From assembly GCF_037893015.1 (NCBI RefSeq), contig NC_133663.1, positions 222,545,753 through 222,609,752 of the forward strand: DNA of 64,000 nt. The letters are read 5' to 3'. The position numbers and the translations under genes are program-made. This stretch comes from Macrotis lagotis. Its lineage: Eukaryota; Chordata; Mammalia; Peramelemorphia; Peramelidae. Below the pieces are notes generated by a model. The model did no database searches. It was not told the DNA's origin and saw nothing but the letters and a program-made list of their open reading frames with translations. This document shows, piece after piece, positions 31,925 to 41,892 of this stretch (the first letter of the stretch is position 1; every line of letters starts with the position of its first letter).

Positions 31925-32068
31925 TGGTTTTTGCAGGGCATTGGGGTTGGGGTGGCTTGCATGTCACATGGCTGGGTGATTGTTGGGTGTATGGGGCCGG
32001 ATATGGGCTCGGGTGCTCCTGGCTCCAGGGCTGGTGCTCCGTCCATTGCGCCACCTGGCCATACCTAC
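31925..32068 (-). repeat. SINE-like module C
   Basis: 'ggtttttgcagggcattggg', 'gctcgggtgctcctggctcc' and 'ccgtccattgcgccacctgg'. It shares the GC-shifted variants 'ctcgggtgctcctggctc' with module B; most other S1 copies read 'ctcaggtactcctgactc' there. Confidence 0.78.
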
Positions 32069-32243
32069 AATTGTTACTATTATTTTTTTAATTATAATTT
32101 TTTTCTCTCCCCTTTACTTTATCGCTCAAGTGAATCTATATTTTGTGGGGGAGGGTGTATTCTGTTTACTCTTAAACAAGAATATTTTATTAATGTATAA
32201 AAAACATTATTTGTACAAAAAGAGAATAAATAACTATATATAA
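32069..32243 (+). repeat. 3' terminus of HAL1-like element
   Basis: 'ctttatcgctcaagtgaatc', 'gtttactcttaaacaagaat' and a polyadenylation-like AATAAA at 32225-32230, followed by an A-rich end. Confidence 0.6.
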
Positions 32244-32257
32244 AAAAGCTTAAAGCT
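32244..32257 (+). repeat. Right target-site duplication of HAL1-like element
   Basis: AAAAGCTTAAAGCT, paired with 29417-29430. Confidence 0.65.
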
Positions 32258-32299
32258 GAAGAGCCATTTCTATATTTCCATATATTGGTCTATATAATG

Positions 32300-32522
32300 T
32301 TCTTCCCATAGAAGCAGTTAATTGATGCAGTAGTCAGTCAGGGAGAACTGCAAAGAAATCCTGCCCCAGACACTAACTGTGTGACCCCAGGTCATTCACT
32401 TAACTACTCTCTGCCTCAGTTTCCTCATGTGTAAAATAGGTAGAGCGTGTACCTCCTAGTTGGTGTAATGATCAAATAAGATAACATATGTATTTCCTAT
32501 AAAATGCTAGCTCTAGGCAAGT
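32300..32522 (+). repeat. MIR SINE
   Basis: 'agacactaactgtgtgaccc', 'ctctgcctcagtttcctcat' and 'tgatcaaataagataacata'. Confidence 0.82.
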
Positions 32523-32699
32523 TAAATCATTTAACTCCAAATATAGTTCAATTTCCATCTAGATAGCCATTCCAGAACCTTAATAAAGTTGGTAGTGTCT
32601 TCACCTTTAAAGTTTGCTCCTTTGATTAATGAACTCTTCCTGAGTCTCCTTTTGAGGAAGCATCCATGTCAGCCATGCTCACTCCTAACTTGTTTCAAC
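32523..32699. other. No feature seen
   Basis: Unassigned sequence. Confidence 0.4.
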
Positions 32700-33010
32700 C
32701 CATGACTCTTTGGTTTACTTCTGGACTCTGCCCTGGTGGCCTTCTTCAGTTGGCAGCATATCCATCTCTATCATTTCCTCCTCCAGCCTGAATATCCATT
32801 TGAGAAAATATCCATGCTAGCTCAGCTCCAGTAATCCCACCAGCGTACTCTGGCTCAGTTCAGATTCCTTTTCCCACTCCTCCCATCTTTTTTGCTTTCT
32901 TTTTTGTGCCATTCCCCCCAACCCCCATTGGATTGTGAGCTCCTTGACCGCAGGGACTAAAGTGCTTTTTAGCTTGTGATTATATTCTTAGCAATTAGAC
33001 AAGTTCCTTG
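32700..33010 (+). repeat. L2 LINE 3' part
   Basis: 'ggattgtgagctccttgacc' and 'gcagggactaaagtgctttt' are a clear L2 3' end. The upstream pyrimidine-rich text is compatible with L2. Confidence 0.7.
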
Positions 33011-33039
33011 AATACATTAAGTCTTCATGAATCTCTCTC

Positions 33040-33160
33040 TAATAAATCAATAAACTTTACTGAGCACCTTTGATGTGGCAGTAACTATGCTAAAATGCTG
33101 GGGGATACAAAAAGAGGCAAAAGACAGTCCCTGCCCTCAAGGAGCTATTCGAGGAGACAT
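33040..33160 (+). repeat. Ancient dispersed repeat (atgtgccaggcact type)
   Basis: 'aaagacagtccctgccctca' and 'aggagctattcgaggagaca', preceded by 'actgagcacctttgatgtgg'. Confidence 0.6.
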
Positions 33161-33204
33161 CATGCATGTACACATATGCATATAATGCATGTTTTTGATA
33201 TTTT

Positions 33205-33262
33205 CAATCTTTTTTTGTTTCTATCTCTCTGTCTCTGTCTATCTTTCTGTCTGTCTTTTTAT
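33205..33262. repeat. Pyrimidine-rich (TCTG/TCTA)n
   Basis: Low complexity 'tctctctgtctctgtctatc'. Confidence 0.8.
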
Positions 33263-33439
33263 CTAAAGAAACATTGTTTCAGAATTTTCATTTCAAAGAA
33301 AATTGCCAACCCATAATAAAATCTAGACATTTCCATATCATTTCTCTCTAAATCACATCATATGGCTTTGGCTAAAATACTTTTCTTCTTCCTTTTTAAA
33401 TGAGGGGGGAAAAAAGACATGGGAGACTTTACAAAAATA

Positions 33440-33720
33440 GCTTCTCTAATTATGACCTCCACTTGTTTGTTCTTAACATCTCAATGAGTTGCCTTTTGCG
33501 TCAGATTACAGATGCACCTAGGTGACTGATGGAAACCAATCACCTGTGGGATGTAGCTTGAGTCAGTAATCCCTGAAAAACCAGAGTTTCTAATGACAAT
33601 GCTGACGTATATCAGGCTTTGTGATCACACAGCTATAACCAACCTGTTCTCATGTAATTATCTCACAGAGAGAGCTGTACAAAAAAATCATAAAAGGCTA
33701 ACGCTTTGTGAGTACATTTA
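33440..33720. other. Repeat-free block with CRE-like motifs
   Basis: Complex sequence ('tcagattacagatgcaccta', 'gtgatcacacagctataacc') without transposon signature. TTGCGTCA at 33496-33503 and TGACGTAT at 33603-33610 resemble ATF/CREB or C/EBP-ATF sites. A conserved element is possible. Confidence 0.4.
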
Positions 33721-33820
33721 TGTGCATATTATGTGGATGGTGGGGGGAGGGCAAGAGAGACAAGGAAAGAAGACATTTCTCTGTACAAGAATATTTGTAA
33801 GAAAAAAAGCAAGCTAATGT

Positions 33821-34110
33821 GGAATGATGCTTCAAAAATACTGTATATGCAAATAATCTAGAAGATGGAAGATGAGACTACAATGCTGGCAGGTGAAAGA
33901 AGGCATGGCTTTTAATGGCTTAATAATAGGAAAGCTTTGGGAGCCAATGAGGTTAATGCACCAGTGACATAAACCAGTGGGGGGGCTCAGGGAGAACTTA
34001 ATGTGCATACTAATTGAAGGACATTGAATGCTGATAATGGTAGAAAGATAGGGCTGTGGCTGAATTCACTTCCTCTTATTCACAAAGGATGATATGGCAG
34101 AATTTAATAA
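33821..34110. other. Repeat-free block, possible conserved element
   Basis: 'atgcaaataatctagaagat', 'ttttaatggcttaataatag' and 'aatgtgcatactaattgaag' are homeodomain/POU-like in composition (TAAT, ATGCAAAT). No repeat signature. Confidence 0.4.
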
Positions 34111-34169
34111 CTTTCATGTGTCCCTTAGATAGAAGCATCAGTATTGATTAAAATACAGTCTTTATGTGC

Positions 34170-34500
34170 AATGAGGAGGAAAGGGAAGGAATAGAAACCG
34201 GGAATGAAGAAAAGATAGAAGGAAAGGAAGGAGAGAAGAAGGGAGAAAGGAAGAGTTAGAAGGAATGAGGGAGAAAAGAAATAGAGAGGGAAGGCAGGCA
34301 GACAGGAAGGAAGGAAGGAAGGAAGGAAGGAAGGAAGGAAGGAAGGAAGGAAGGAAGGAAGGAAGGAAGGAAGGAGGAAAGGTGGAAGGGTAGAAGATGG
34401 GAGACAAAAAGAGAAAGAAGAGAGGAAAGGATAAAGGGAAAGGGGAGAAGGGAAAAAAGAAAGAAACAAGGAAGACAGTAAAAGTGGAAAAATTAGGAGG
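34170..34500. repeat. Purine tract with (GGAA)n core
   Basis: About 330 bp almost free of pyrimidines on the plus strand. The core 34305-34374 is about 17 GGAA units. The 114- and 144-codon reverse frames over it (FLPS repeats) are artefacts. Confidence 0.95.
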
Positions 34501-34519
34501 GGAATATAAAGCAGAATAG

Positions 34520-34748
34520 GTTGTTTTTTCAGTCCCCATTTGGGATTTTCTTGGCAAAGATAGTGGAGTGAATTGCCAGTTCTTTCTGCAATTCACTTTA
34601 CATGTGAGGAAATTGGGTAAGCAGGGTTAAGTGACTTTCTCAAGGTTATACATCTAGGAGGTGTCTGAGGCCAGACTGGAACTCAGGAAGATGAATCTTT
34701 CGACTTCCAGCCTGTTGCTCTATCCATAGCAACATCACGTAGTTGCCC
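34520..34748 (-). repeat. S2 SINE, minus strand
   Basis: 'tcagtccccatttgggattt', 'tcttggcaaagatagtggag' and 'cgacttccagcctgttgctc'. Confidence 0.88.
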
Positions 34749-35044
34749 TTCCTTGCTTTGTAGCATTTGATAATTTCCTACATGTAAATCCTCACAAATT
34801 TTAATGGCTGGCTCTCTGGCTTGAGTTGACTCCATCACACCCCAGCCTCTACCCCAGAAGCAGTACTCTAATAGACACAAAAATGTCAACAGCTCATTAC
34901 AATTCAATCTACAATGGAGTGAGTAGCAGTACTCTCTGGATGTACTTTCTTTAGCATAGGATATCTGAGTACAGATATGACTCCATCCATTGATTCTTTA
35001 TGGACCCTTTTAGGAAGGTGACCTGACAAATACTTGGGCAATAC
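34749..35044. other. No feature seen
   Basis: Unassigned sequence. Confidence 0.4.
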
Positions 35045-35155
35045 CAAACTACAAATATTTATTAAATGCTAATTATTTGCCAGGCACTGTGCACTGGGTT
35101 TACTGCAAAAAGTATCTGCCTTCAAGAAGTTTCTATTCTAATGGGGAGAACAACA
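35045..35155 (+). repeat. Ancient dispersed repeat
   Basis: 'atttgccaggcactgtgcac' followed by 'tatctgccttcaagaagttt'. Confidence 0.6.
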
Positions 35156-35194
35156 TAAGAAACATGGCTAATTTGAGCCAAAATAGAATCTCAA

Positions 35195-35520
35195 ACTCAA
35201 CTTCAGCATGCCCCAAATAAAATTCATTATCCTTCCTTTCAAAGTCTCTTCCCTTCTGAACTATTAAGGGGACTACTGCCTTTCCAATCCACTCATGTCT
35301 TGGTGTCATCTTTAACTCTTGACTTTCATTCTATTTATATTCTCACAAAAAAGGGCAGTTTAAAGTTCAAAAAGCTCAATTTATGAAATCCTACACATTG
35401 AATCCATTGCCATATTTTGACATTTTTACCTTCCCTATTTCTTAGCTACTTCTATTTCTCTACCTATTTCCCAGTCTCCTCTCCATTTAAACTGCTCTCA
35501 TCACATCTCTCCCTCTGGCC
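35195..35520 (+). repeat. L2 LINE internal fragment
   Basis: 'aactcaacttcagcatgccc' to 'ttggtgtcatctttaactct', then 'aactgctctcatcacatctc', is the order of L2 downstream of its reverse-transcriptase domain. The middle is interrupted. Confidence 0.6.
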
Positions 35521-35534
35521 ATGAAGGCAACTGA

Positions 35535-35695
35535 AACAAGCTTGGTCAGACATCAAAGACGCCAAGGTCATCCACAGCATCTGAAGTCATCATCAGTCAG
35601 CCTGACTTTTGTCCTGTCACTAGAAGAGTGAGACTCTTGATTGCTGCAATTCCTCCTCACTTCAATCCAATTCATACATGAGTCAAGACATTACC
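35535..35695 (+). repeat. S3-type SINE 3' part
   Basis: 'gccaaggtcatccacagcat', 'cctgacttttgtcctgtcac' and 'acatgagtcaagacattacc' are the plus-strand form of the copy at 12455. Confidence 0.7.
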
Positions 35696-35711
35696 CCCCC
35701 CCCAAAGAAGT

Positions 35712-35825
35712 TAGGTGGTGAAGTGGATTCAGTAATAACCCTGAAGTTAAGGGGATCTGAGTTGAAATTTGACCCTAGATACTTACTAGCTATTTGACCC
35801 CAGATGATTCACTTAATCCCACAAA
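35712..35825 (+). repeat. tRNA-headed SINE 5' part
   Basis: 'gttaggtggtgaagtggatt', 'ggggatctgagttgaaattt' and 'agatgattcacttaatccc'. A C run precedes it at 35695-35703. Confidence 0.7.
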
Positions 35826-37009
35826 TTTTTTCAATTGAATCTTTATGCTCTATTATTTTAATAATGAAGCTTTTTCATGGAAAAACATATTTAACTAGGT
35901 CAGACTTGATATCTAGATTACTCAAATCTATGAATTTTCACCCTTGTTCATGAGAAATCGAATTATTTAGGTCAAAAAGTCATATCAGGCTCCTCCATTT
36001 GTCTGGTGTCGCTACCTAGTTTACAAGCACAGAAAGAAACAGTCTCTGACAGACTAGCCTTATGAACCCAATTCCATAAAATGATGGCAAGTTTAATATG
36101 TTGTATAACTAATTCAGGCTTATTTAAAACTACTATAGGTGTTGCATTATTGATGAGTTGGAAATGCCAGGGAATATGCAGAGAGTAAATTAAACAAGAT
36201 GACTGATACAGATGATCACATACTTTGACTGAATCCAAAATGCAGGGGTTAGTGCTGCATCTGAGATCTCTAGTTATATTATCTCAAACAGACGGTTTAA
36301 GGTTCAAAAGACCTCAATTTGAAAAATTCAGCTTAAAGTCTAGGATATAAAGGTATTTTTTTTAAAGTCCTGAACAGCAAGATGTCAATAAGAAGGTGTT
36401 TATAAAGTAGTGAGATGTATTTTGCTTTTTACTCCTGTGTCTTTGATCTCTGGCCCAGAATGAAGTCCATGCTAGAGTGGGAAAAATGGGATATGAAGGT
36501 GGAAAGAGGTTGGCAAAGGGAAGAAAATCAAGGATAAAGAAGCTTGCTTGAGAGTCTCGGAATGGATGAAGAAAGCGCTCTGAAAACTGTGATAAGAATG
36601 TTAAGTGACTTTGACAAGAGAAGCATATTGAAACTAGAAGGCAGATTAGAGATGACTGGTCAAATGTCCTGCTTCAGGCCCATCTTCCTATAATGATGCT
36701 GAGTTTTATTTCTTCCTAAGGCTTTCCTTAAATACCCAGATATGTTTGAAGTACTTAATCTGCAGGGTTTCAATTACTGATGAGGTTTTGAAGATTTTGA
36801 GAATTAATTCCTCATTTGTAGACCCTCCAGGAAATTTTACCTTAACAGAATATGGAATGCTGGTGTGTGAGGGGGTTGGCCCCATCAAAAGGCAATCTCT
36901 TGTTTAATCATGAGGCTTGGTGCCTTTAAGTCATTAAGTTACATCATAGATGACAAAAACTTAATGCCAAATGATCCTAGCTTCACAAAGATTTCTATTT
37001 GGGGAGGGA
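35826..37009. other. No gene or named repeat
   Basis: Over 1.1 kb of unassigned DNA. A few balanced stretches (36030-36240, 36640-36800) could be conserved sequence, but reverse frames of 60-88 codons resemble no known protein. Confidence 0.45.
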
Positions 37010-37092
37010 GCCAAGTAAAATGGAAAATACAAAGACCCTGGAGCTATAGGACCTGGGTTCAAATCTCATCTCTCTTATTTATTTCCTGTATG
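37010..37092 (+). repeat. MIR SINE, 5' half (outer)
   Basis: 'ctggagctataggacctggg' and 'ttcaaatctcatctctctta'. It continues at 37305 after a second MIR-type SINE. Confidence 0.65.
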
Positions 37093-37304
37093 ACCATGGT
37101 GACACAAATCAATAGAACACCTGGCCTAGAGTCAGGAAGATCTGAGTTCATATCCAGCCTTACTAACTGTATACCCTGGGCAAGATATTTAACTTCTACA
37201 TGCCTCAGTTTCCTCAACTGTAAAAGAGACTAATAATAGCACCTATCTCCCAAGATTATTGCATATCAAATGAGAGAATATTTGCAAAGCATCTGGCACA
37301 TGTG
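37093..37304 (+). repeat. MIR SINE inserted in an older MIR
   Basis: 'acctggcctagagtcaggaa', 'cctcagtttcctcaactgta', 'caagattattgcatatcaaa' and 'aagcatctggcac'. Confidence 0.7.
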
Positions 37305-37400
37305 AACAAATCACTTAATAACCTTGGGTCTTACTTTTCCCATCTGCAAAATGAAGAGATTGAACCAGCTGACATTAGAGTTCTCTTTCAGTTCTATGGG
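37305..37400 (+). repeat. MIR SINE, 3' half (outer)
   Basis: 'caaatcacttaataaccttg', 'tcccatctgcaaaatgaaga' and the tail 'ttctctttcagttctatggg' complete the MIR begun at 37010. Confidence 0.65.
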
Positions 37401-37648
37401 CATGAAAATAAACAGGAATGATAAGGAATATTTCCCAGCAAGATGTGAGTTAGATAAAAAAAAAGTGGGCCCAGAATGTTTCCATACATGCTAAAAAATA
37501 AAAATAAAAGCAACATATTATTCCTAATTTTTAATATACTTTCTTTTCTTTCCTTCTGAGCTATGAGAAAACAATAAAGGGAGGGCAAGAAAAAGGGATG
37601 GATTTTAAAGATGGCAAAAATAACTTTAAGGTTCATTAAATACTCCAA

Positions 37649-37983
37649 GGGTTTCCAACCTGGAGTATTTGTCCCCCAAAGAGAAGTTTGTCAAGCAGGT
37701 ATAGGGATAGTCAGTAAATAGCATATTATCCTACTGAAACAATCCAAAGTAATATTAGTGAAATTTTATATTCCAAATAAAGTTTTATTTATGAAAAATT
37801 GAGCCATTTTACTTGATTTCTTATGTATGACAAACTCTGGAATTTTTTCTCGTTTAATATTTTAATGAAGCATTTTAATTAATTTAATGTTTTAATTAAT
37901 TTTTTTTTTTTGCTTAAAAGAAGATGGAGGAAGATTTATAGAAAGCCAAGGGGAAAGGAGATTGAAAAAGGTTGCTGACCCAT
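37649..37983. repeat. Possible hAT-type element
   Basis: Left end GGGTTTCCAACCT and right end (reverse complement) GGGTCAGCAACCT agree at 10 of 13 positions and resemble Charlie-type termini. ATACTCC and ATATTCC lie at the flanks. The interior is AT-rich with no transposase. Confidence 0.4.
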
Positions 37984-37984
37984 G

Positions 37985-38140
37985 ATATTCCTGAAGGTCA
38001 TGTCTCTCTTTTGGGAGATGAGGGAAGTGAAATCTAAGGAGTGATACTGGTCATGGTCAAATTAGGAAGCTATTGGGAGGGCTGAGTCTAGAATCCTAGT
38101 CTCTTGACTTCTGATCCAAGGTTTCTTCCTTTCTTTCCTT
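37985..38140 (-). repeat. MIR fragment, minus strand
   Basis: 'ttttgggagatgagggaagt', 'tcatggtcaaattaggaagc' and 'ttgacttctgatccaagg'. Confidence 0.5.
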
Positions 38141-38379
38141 TCCTATTTCTCTTATTAGGGGTAGAAAACTGAGTAGGATCCCCAGAGTAATTTTCATCCA
38201 CTTAGAAATAGAAGCAGACCCAGAGTTCCTTCCCCCTCCTCCCAATCCAGCATCATGGATTAGGTGCAGTCTTTCCCCAAGTCCAACATTATTCACAGGT
38301 ATCCTTGCTACCTTTCTCTGGCTTCTGTAGTGAAAAAGCATAAGTCAAAGAAACAAGGTTTTTAGAATTGCTTCAAAGT

Positions 38380-38740
38380 TTTCTGACATGCCACAGTAAT
38401 CATAGTAGTGTCTTAAATCATAGGAATTGTGTATATTTTTCCAGGTGAGTAACCTTTAGGTCAGCTTTTGATTTCTTTCTACTTGACATGTTAAGACTAT
38501 TTTTTCCTTCTTCTATATTTATATTTTATAGCTATGGAGTTATCGGAACATAAAATTTACACATTCAAAATTTATCTTCTCAAATCCTCACATGCAGATT
38601 ATTGCCAGGACATTTTATACAACATGAAAGCTGTCAAATTATGACTCTATTTGAAAATGCTGACCACATTTCCTGCTTTTCTGTAATGACAAATCAAAGA
38701 AAACTCCAGGGTGAATGGCCTTAATAACTGTTTGATTAAG
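38380..38740. other. Repeat-free block, possible conserved element
   Basis: 'atcctcacatgcagattatt', 'gaaagctgtcaaattatgac' and 'ttctgtaatgacaaatcaaa' carry TGACA/TAATGA-type homeodomain-like motifs without any repeat signature. Confidence 0.35.
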
Positions 38741-39030
38741 TGTTCCACAATGGTTTTCCCTCTCCCTTTTCAACTGGCATCCATTAAGATGGCACCATCA
38801 AGACTTGATAGCTTCACTGGGAATTGTGCTAGTTTCTGTTACAGTGTGACTAAGATAATCAAAGATATATGTAGCATATCTCTACTTCCCTTAGTGGCAT
38901 GTTACCCTTTCTTGTCTGTTTTTGGTAGAAGCTCTCATGGGCCATGTCAAAAGCTGTAGGTTGAACAATGGAGAAGAACTTGCCTAGAGTCACAGAGCAA
39001 AGTGGAATCTATGTGTCTTTAGCAATTGCT
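38741..39030. other. Unassigned; MIR scrap at end
   Basis: No gene. Bases 38965-39020 ('gaacttgcctagagtcacag') are a short minus-strand MIR piece. Confidence 0.4.
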
Positions 39031-39033
39031 AAA

Positions 39034-39037
<4 letters not shown>

Positions 39038-39086
<49 letters not shown>

Positions 39087-39101
39087 TTATTTATTTATTT
39101 A
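39038..39101. repeat. (AT)n(ATTT)n microsatellite
   Basis: AT run to 39082 then ATTT units. Confidence 0.97.
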
Positions 39102-40194
39102 TAACTGTATCTATACATAGATATAGCTACAGATATAAGTGGGGTATCAGCTTAAATGGTTCATTACTGTACCACTAAATGAAATGTGAAAGAATCTGAA
39201 TTGACCATTGCTCTACTAAGGGGAGAATCTGTGGTTTTATCAAGTAGAACTTCCAGAATGGAGAACACCAACAACAAATACGGTCTATTGATGACTATAA
39301 ACACACACACATATGATCACATATGTTCATGATTTGTATATATGTATGTATCTATATAGCCTAACATTTCTAATTGGATGATGACTGTTTACTTTTAAAA
39401 TCTACTGAAAATGAATATTAAGGATATAAAAATATGTAAAAAATTATATGAAGATATTTGAAGCTGAAAAACATTTGCAATTGTATACAAACTAATCATA
39501 ACTGTATTAAAAAGAAAAGAATAAGAAAGAGACAGACAAGATGGACAGAAAATATAGTAAAACTGGAAAGAAAACTAGAAAATGACCAAGAACAAAAGGG
39601 CTTTGGTTTGTCTTTTATTGTTTATTAATCTATATTCTACTTCCCTAACTAGATTTGCTAAGGGGTATGTGTATGGTGAAGTATGGATTGCAGGATTTTT
39701 TGTGGGGGATGGGTTGTTTTTGAAGGTTATTATCAAATTAATAAAAATAATTTCCTATAAAAATTCCATACTTCAGGCTCCTTCCTCTTATCTTTCCACT
39801 CCCTACTCCTTTTAAGAGGGTTTACAATTTGTCAATACATCCTATTTGGGGTTGGGGCAAAGTAGTCTATTTCAGTTATATAACTAGTTATTTAACTGGA
39901 AAAATCACTTCTCTCCCTAAACATTTCTATTGCAATTAGTTTTATTGTAGTTAAAATTCAAATGAACACATTCTATCAGGTGTATTTTGAAGAGAAAAAG
40001 GATAATAGGGCAGCTTTAGGGATATATATATGCAGGTGTATGATGGAGTTGGAGCTGCTGAGAGCTGATTCTTAAATTTTCAGTGTGAGTATTTATAGCT
40101 TGGATCATGTTAATAATACAGATTAAATTTAAATGTGTTGAACACATTTCCCCCCTCTGGAGTATCAGTTGTTAAAGCAAGAGTTTTACTTTGG
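39102..40194. other. No gene seen
   Basis: AT-rich, with a short ACAC run at 39300-39310. Nothing nameable. Confidence 0.5.
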
Positions 40195-40432
40195 TCATAA
40201 GAGTTCATAGATTTCAACCCAGAAGGACTTTAGAGAGCATCTAAGGTAACCATCTCATTTATAGATGAGGAAACTGCGGTCTAGAAAAGTTCTGTGATTT
40301 GCCTAAGATTATACCATTTATAAGTATATAAAAAACTAAGTGATTAACTGATGAGAATAATTAATTATAAGTAATTTTTAGCATTTGAACCCATGGACTA
40401 TGACTCCCATGTTCAACAATCTTTTTCCACTT
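40195..40432 (-). repeat. MIR-type SINE, minus strand
   Basis: 'ttcatagatttcaacccaga', 'atagatgaggaaactgcggt' and 'tttgcctaagattataccat', with an AT-rich insert. Confidence 0.7.
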
Positions 40433-40648
40433 TTGTTGCTTAGTCATTTTTCAGTTGTACCCAATTCTTTATGACTCCACTGGAGTGGTTTGTCATTTCC
40501 TTCTCCAACTCATTTTACAGATGAGGAAACTGAGGGTTGTTAGACTTGCCAATGGTTGCACAATTAGTAGGTGTTTGAGACCACATTTGAACTCAGGTAG
40601 AGGAGTTTTACTAACCAAGCTTCAGCACTCTATCCACCTATTCTCTGT
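40433..40648 (-). repeat. S2 SINE, minus strand
   Basis: 'cattttttcagttgtaccca'-like start (TTTTTCAGTTGTACCCAATT), 'gagtggtttgtcatttcctt' and 'cagcactctatccacctatt'. A (GAT)n run follows at 40655-40678. Confidence 0.88.
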
Positions 40649-40679
40649 TACTAATGATGATGATGATAGAGATGATGAA

Positions 40680-41423
40680 GGTGTTTAGGTATGGTGGGAA
40701 TTGAATTAGGATTATTAGGCATATGTACATGAACTTCAGGTCTTTTTGATTACCACCTGAAAAAGACTTCTCACTCTAATGCCATGGTGGTGGCAATTGT
40801 CTAAGTTCACTGTACCCCATGAACAGCTCTGACCATTGCCCTCTCCTAGATATCCTGTCCCACTTCAGTGCATAATTAATCATCCCTAACAGTTAGGAGC
40901 ATTTCTACCTGGAATTTTTATTATGAATTCCAGGAAGACAATGACTTCTGGATAATTTATAAATCCCAAGAAAGAAATCTGTCTTCTTTTGTTTTTGGTC
41001 CTAAATTTGTCTCTTTAATGAAAAAACAAAATCAATAGGTGGGACCACTATCACCCTTACCTTAAGATGACCCCCTTTTAATAGTATAGCAAAGAATTAT
41101 TTTAGGGCCATCCCCTAGGGTCCCCCCAAGAAGCAGTATGTCTTTGCCCTTTGTTTAAAGTTTAAAGGAACTGAGACCATCTGATCTTTAATCTCTCCTG
41201 GATGCTTCTAGCAAAGAATTGCCCTACGACTCTTTATTCTAGATTTATTTCCATTGTTTTACCTGATTTCCCATAGAAAGTGACACAGAAACATTCTTGT
41301 CTTCTGTTGCTAATTAATTTGCTTCTGCTCTGATAGACTCGCTAAGCGTTTTATGTATGTTTAAATAAGGGTTGTCCTTTTTCTTGGGAGGGAGATTGGT
41401 TGCTGGTTTTAGGTTCCTTTTAA
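40680..41423. other. No gene seen
   Basis: Unassigned. Bases 41200-41370 ('tgctaattaatttgcttctg', 'gatagactcgctaagcgttt') are unique-looking and could be conserved. Confidence 0.4.
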
Positions 41424-41533
41424 TCGTTGTTGTTCAGTCTGGCTTACCATTTCTTTCTCCAGACCATTGTATAGATGAGGAAATTGAAACAAACAGGGTT
41501 AGGAGACTTGCCATTAAGTCACCTAACTGCCTT
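41424..41533 (-). repeat. S2 SINE with internal deletions
   Basis: 'cgttgttgttcagtctggct' joins directly to 'taccatttctttctccagac', and 'agacttgccattaagtcacc' joins the core to the head. Confidence 0.8.
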
Positions 41534-41569
41534 CTTTAATCAAAAGGATCATATGGATAGTTTGATTAT

Positions 41570-41687
41570 CAGTCAATAAAAATTTATTAAATACTTTTTA
41601 CAGGCCAGGTATCATGCTGAGTTATGAATACAAAAAAAATGGTAAAAGACAGCCAATCCCTGATTTCTAGTTACTCAGAGTAATTTC
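41570..41687 (+). repeat. Ancient dispersed repeat
   Basis: 'tttacaggccaggtatcatg' then 'aaaagacagccaatccctga'. Confidence 0.55.
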
Positions 41688-41863
41688 TATGGTATAGTAA
41701 AAAGCACCTTCCTCTGGAGTCAGAAGGTTTGGGTTCAAATCCTACTTCTGACACATCTATCCGTGTGAGCTTGGTCAGGTCCCTACTTCTCAGTTTCCTG
41801 ATTACAAATTGAGGGTTCTGGACCTGATACTTTCGAAGTCACTTTAAGATCCATGATCCCATA
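41688..41863 (+). repeat. MIR SINE
   Basis: 'ctctggagtcagaaggtttg', 'gtgtgagcttggtcaggtcc' and the tail 'aagatccatgatccc'. Confidence 0.78.
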
Positions 41864-41892
41864 ATGCTTCTGTAAGTTCTTGGTGCATTTTT

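Larger units (their letters stand above)
29431..32243 (+). mobile_element. HAL1-like (ORF1-only L1-type) retrotransposon
   Basis: A 2.8-kb unit with a GC-rich 5' leader (29431-29694), a decayed L1-type ORF1 (29695-30960) and a long purine-rich 3' region ending 'aagagaataaataac' plus an A-rich tail. A 13/14-matching 14-bp duplication flanks it. No reverse-transcriptase or endonuclease ORF2 homology is visible after ORF1, which fits HAL1 ('half-L1') elements known from mammals including marsupials. The ends and duplication come from the sequence; the HAL1 name is recognition, not a search result. Confidence 0.72.

Noticed and set aside
31744..32243. Frames of 87-123 codons over the SINE-like modules
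   Set aside because: SINE and T-rich sequence; no protein family.
34125..34596. 114- and 144-codon reverse frames rich in FLPS repeats
   Set aside because: Direct product of the GGAA/purine tract; no start context or domain.
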